Assembly (NCBI GenBank): GCA_910587205.1
Contig: CAJULZ010000131.1
Location: forward strand, 1-6,899
DNA from: an uncultured Oscillospiraceae bacterium
GTDB lineage: Bacteria; Bacillota; Clostridia; Oscillospirales; Oscillospiraceae
DNA length: 6,899 nt
Reading direction: 5' to 3'
Shown here: in pieces, positions 5,715-6,899 of the stretch
Layout of the letters: each line of letters opens with the position of its first letter
Numbering within the stretch: position 1 is the stretch's first letter
Program-made: the position numbers and the translations under genes
The notes under the pieces: model-generated
The model's input: the letters and a program-made list of their open reading frames with translations, nothing else
Database searches by the model: none
What the model was told of the DNA's origin: nothing

Positions 5715-6124
5715 TGGGCCTGCTGCCGACAACCGGGGACGACCTGGACCTCATCGCCTTTGCCATGGGGGAGCAGCCGGGCTACACCCACAAGCTGGAC
5801 ATCGGCCGCCGCCGGGTGGGCGGCATGACAGACCGGCGGGAGGCGCTATACCAGGCCATCTACCTCATCCTGAACGTGGAGCGCTATGTGTACCCCATCT
5901 ACTCCCGCAATTACGGCTCGGAATTTTCCGACCTCATCGGCAAACCCAGGGACTACGCCATGAGCGAGATGAAACGCCGGATCACGGAGGCGCTGGAGCA
6001 GGATGACCGCGTCACCGGCGTGGGCAACTGGGGCTTTGAGACAGGCCGGAAAACGGTGCAGGCCCGATTTACGGTCTATACCATATACGGCGATATGGAC
6101 TTTTCAAAGGAGGTCGAGGTGTAG
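5714..6124 (+). CDS. DUF2634 family baseplate wedge protein, gp25/XkdS-like
   Basis: This 136-residue protein is the XkdS homologue, related to T4 gp25, a baseplate wedge part that helps start sheath assembly. It is recognised by the N-terminal L-P-T-T-G-D-D-L-D-L, a basic G-R-R-R-V-G-G stretch, the E-A-L-Y-Q-A-I-Y-L-I-L-N-V-E-R helix, the hallmark Y-P-I-Y-S-R-N-Y-G-S-E-F, D-L-I-G-K-P, and M-K-R-R-I-T-E-A-L-E-Q-D-D-R-V-T-G-V, ending in beta strands (A-R-F-T-V-Y-T-I-Y-G). The frame is open upstream to 5609, but that extension only covers the end of the DUF2577 gene and is not homologous. ATG 5714 is coupled to the preceding stop as TAATG and has GGGAGG (5698-5703) 10 bases ahead. Confidence 0.92.
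   Translation: MGLLPTTGDDLDLIAFAMGEQPGYTHKLDIGRRRVGGMTDRREALYQAIYLILNVERYVYPIYSRNYGSEFSDLIGKPRDYAMSEMKRRITEALEQDDRVTGVGNWGFETGRKTVQARFTVYTIYGDMDFSKEVEV
6106..6114 (+). promoter_or_regulatory. Strong ribosome binding site for the baseplate J gene
   Basis: AAAGGAGGT lies within the last codons of the gp25-like gene, 10 bases before ATG 6125. It fixes the start of the baseplate J gene, whose ATG follows the preceding TAG stop with no base between. Confidence 0.8.
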
Positions 6125-6899
6125 ATGTTCGAGCACAACACCTATGAGGCGCTGGTGAAAAGCGCCCTGGCCCGCGTGCCCGGCGGCATCGACAAGCGGG
6201 AGGGCTCCATGGTGTTCAATGGCGTGGCCCCCTCCATGGCGGAGCTGGCCCAGCTCTTTATTGGGCTGGACTTCGTGTTCAAGGCCACCTACCTGCTGAC
6301 CGCCCCCAGGGAATACCTCATCAAGCGGGCCTCCGACCGGAACATGGCCCCCAAGCCCGCCAGCCCCGCGGTGTTCCGGGCGGAGTGCAACATGGCGGTG
6401 CCGGTGGGTACCCGCTTCTCCTGTGAAGATGTCAATTTTGTGGTCACCGCCCGCATGGAGGGCTATGACACGGAGGACGCTGTGAGCCACATGGTCACCT
6501 GCGAAAAGGCCGGGGCCCTGGGCAACGGCTACACCGGGCAGCTCATCCCGGTGGAATATGTGAACGGGCTGACCCGGGCGGAGCTGGTGGAGCTGCTGGT
6601 GCCCGGCGAGGACGATGAGGAGACGGAGGCCTTCCGGCAGCGGGTGTTGGACAGCTTCCAATCGCTGGCCTTTGGCGGGAACCAGGCGGACTACAAGGAA
6701 AAGGTGCTTGCCATGCCCGGCGTAGCCGCCGTCAAGGTGCACCCCGTCTGGAATAGAAGCCTACGGCCCGCCGCGCTCATCCCCGGGAATGCGGTGGCGG
6801 CTTGGTTTGAGGCCTCCGTAGGAACCCTGGAGCCCGCTGTGGCGGCCTGGCTGACCGCGGTATACACGGCGGCCAAGGACAAGCTGCTGACCGTGGGGG
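6125..6899 (+). CDS. Baseplate J family protein, XkdT-like (3' partial)
   Basis: The first 258 residues of a baseplate J (T4 gp6/P2 gpJ/XkdT-like) protein are visible; the frame stays open to the window end, so the C-terminus is missing. J-family proteins form the baseplate wedges that join the hub to the receptor-binding periphery. Recognisable parts are the N-terminal G-G-I-D-K-R-E-G-S-M-V-F-N (20-32), M-A-E-L-A-Q-L-F-I-G-L-D (38-49), E-Y-L-I-K-R-A-S-D (63-71), V-P-V-G-T-R-F-S (92-99), C-E-K-A-G-A-L-G-N-G-Y, V-N-G-L-T-R-A-E-L-V, and the central F-G-G-N-Q-A-D-Y-K-E-K-V-L with P-G-V-A-A-V-K-V-H-P-V-W-N up to residue 210. After W209-N210, where many relatives go at once to a G-G-G-T-V strand, about 45 Ala/Trp/Leu-rich residues intervene. 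The start is ATG 6125, directly after the previous TAG, with AAAGGAGGT 10 bases upstream. Confidence 0.92.
   Translation, partial: MFEHNTYEALVKSALARVPGGIDKREGSMVFNGVAPSMAELAQLFIGLDFVFKATYLLTAPREYLIKRASDRNMAPKPASPAVFRAECNMAVPVGTRFSCEDVNFVVTARMEGYDTEDAVSHMVTCEKAGALGNGYTGQLIPVEYVNGLTRAELVELLVPGEDDEETEAFRQRVLDSFQSLAFGGNQADYKEKVLAMPGVAAVKVHPVWNRSLRPAALIPGNAVAAWFEASVGTLEPAVAAWLTAVYTAAKDKLLTVG

Noticed and set aside
6104..6742. Minus-strand 212-codon open frame opposite the baseplate J gene
   Set aside because: The plus strand carries a clear J-family protein with a strong ribosome binding site. The antisense translation is His/Gly-rich with no recognisable domain.
1..6899. Search for CRISPR, tRNA, insertion sequence, attachment site, promoter, or a new defence system
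   Set aside because: Genes cover almost the whole window on one strand and all fit a known contractile-tail module. I saw no spaced repeats, transposase motifs, tRNA-like folds or convincing -35/-10 pairs in the short gaps.

Overview
The window is a run of tail-assembly genes from a contractile-tailed (myovirus-type) prophage, phage or phage-tail-like particle. All genes lie on the + strand and follow the order of the PBSX xkdK-to-xkdT block of Bacillus subtilis. Three things suggest a high-GC Firmicute host of the gut Clostridia kind (for example an Oscillospiraceae relative), not Bacillus: the GC-rich coding sequence with C/G-ending codons, strong Shine-Dalgarno sites of the AAGGAGG type, and the particular protein variants. 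The host assignment is an inference. No capsid, integrase, lysis or tRNA genes are in view, so the sequence cannot decide between an intact prophage, a lytic phage and a defective tail particle.

Layout from left to right: the C-terminal end of the tail sheath protein (3-341); the tail tube protein (357-833); the XkdN-type tail assembly chaperone (867-1295) with a -1 frame extension (1292-1486); a short gap holding a GC-rich stem-loop (1487-1542); a 719-residue tape measure protein (1543-3702); a LysM baseplate/tail protein (3699-4340); an XkdQ-like baseplate hub protein (4337-5302); a DUF2577/XkdR-like protein (5292-5714); a DUF2634/XkdS, gp25-like baseplate wedge protein (5714-6124); and the 5' 775 bases of a baseplate J (XkdT-like) gene (6125 to the window end). 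No stretch above 300 bases is without a gene; the longest gap is 56 bases.

The genes encode one machine. The chaperone and its frameshifted form load tube subunits on the tape measure, whose length sets the tail length. The sheath polymerises around the tube. The LysM protein, hub, DUF2577, gp25-like and J-family proteins build the baseplate and puncturing end. From the tape measure gene onward, genes overlap or abut (ATGA, TAATG, TAGATG), which points to a single translationally coupled transcript.

The most informative non-gene signal is a perfectly phased A_AAA_AAC slippery heptamer at 1286-1292, directly before the chaperone stop codon. It predicts a programmed -1 frameshift giving a 206-residue product. 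Other points worth checking are the stem-loop before the tape measure gene, a His-x-His pair in the DUF2577 protein that may be a spike-tip metal site, and an apparent insertion in the J-family protein. I see no new defence or mobile system; this is a conserved tail module with a few uncommon details.
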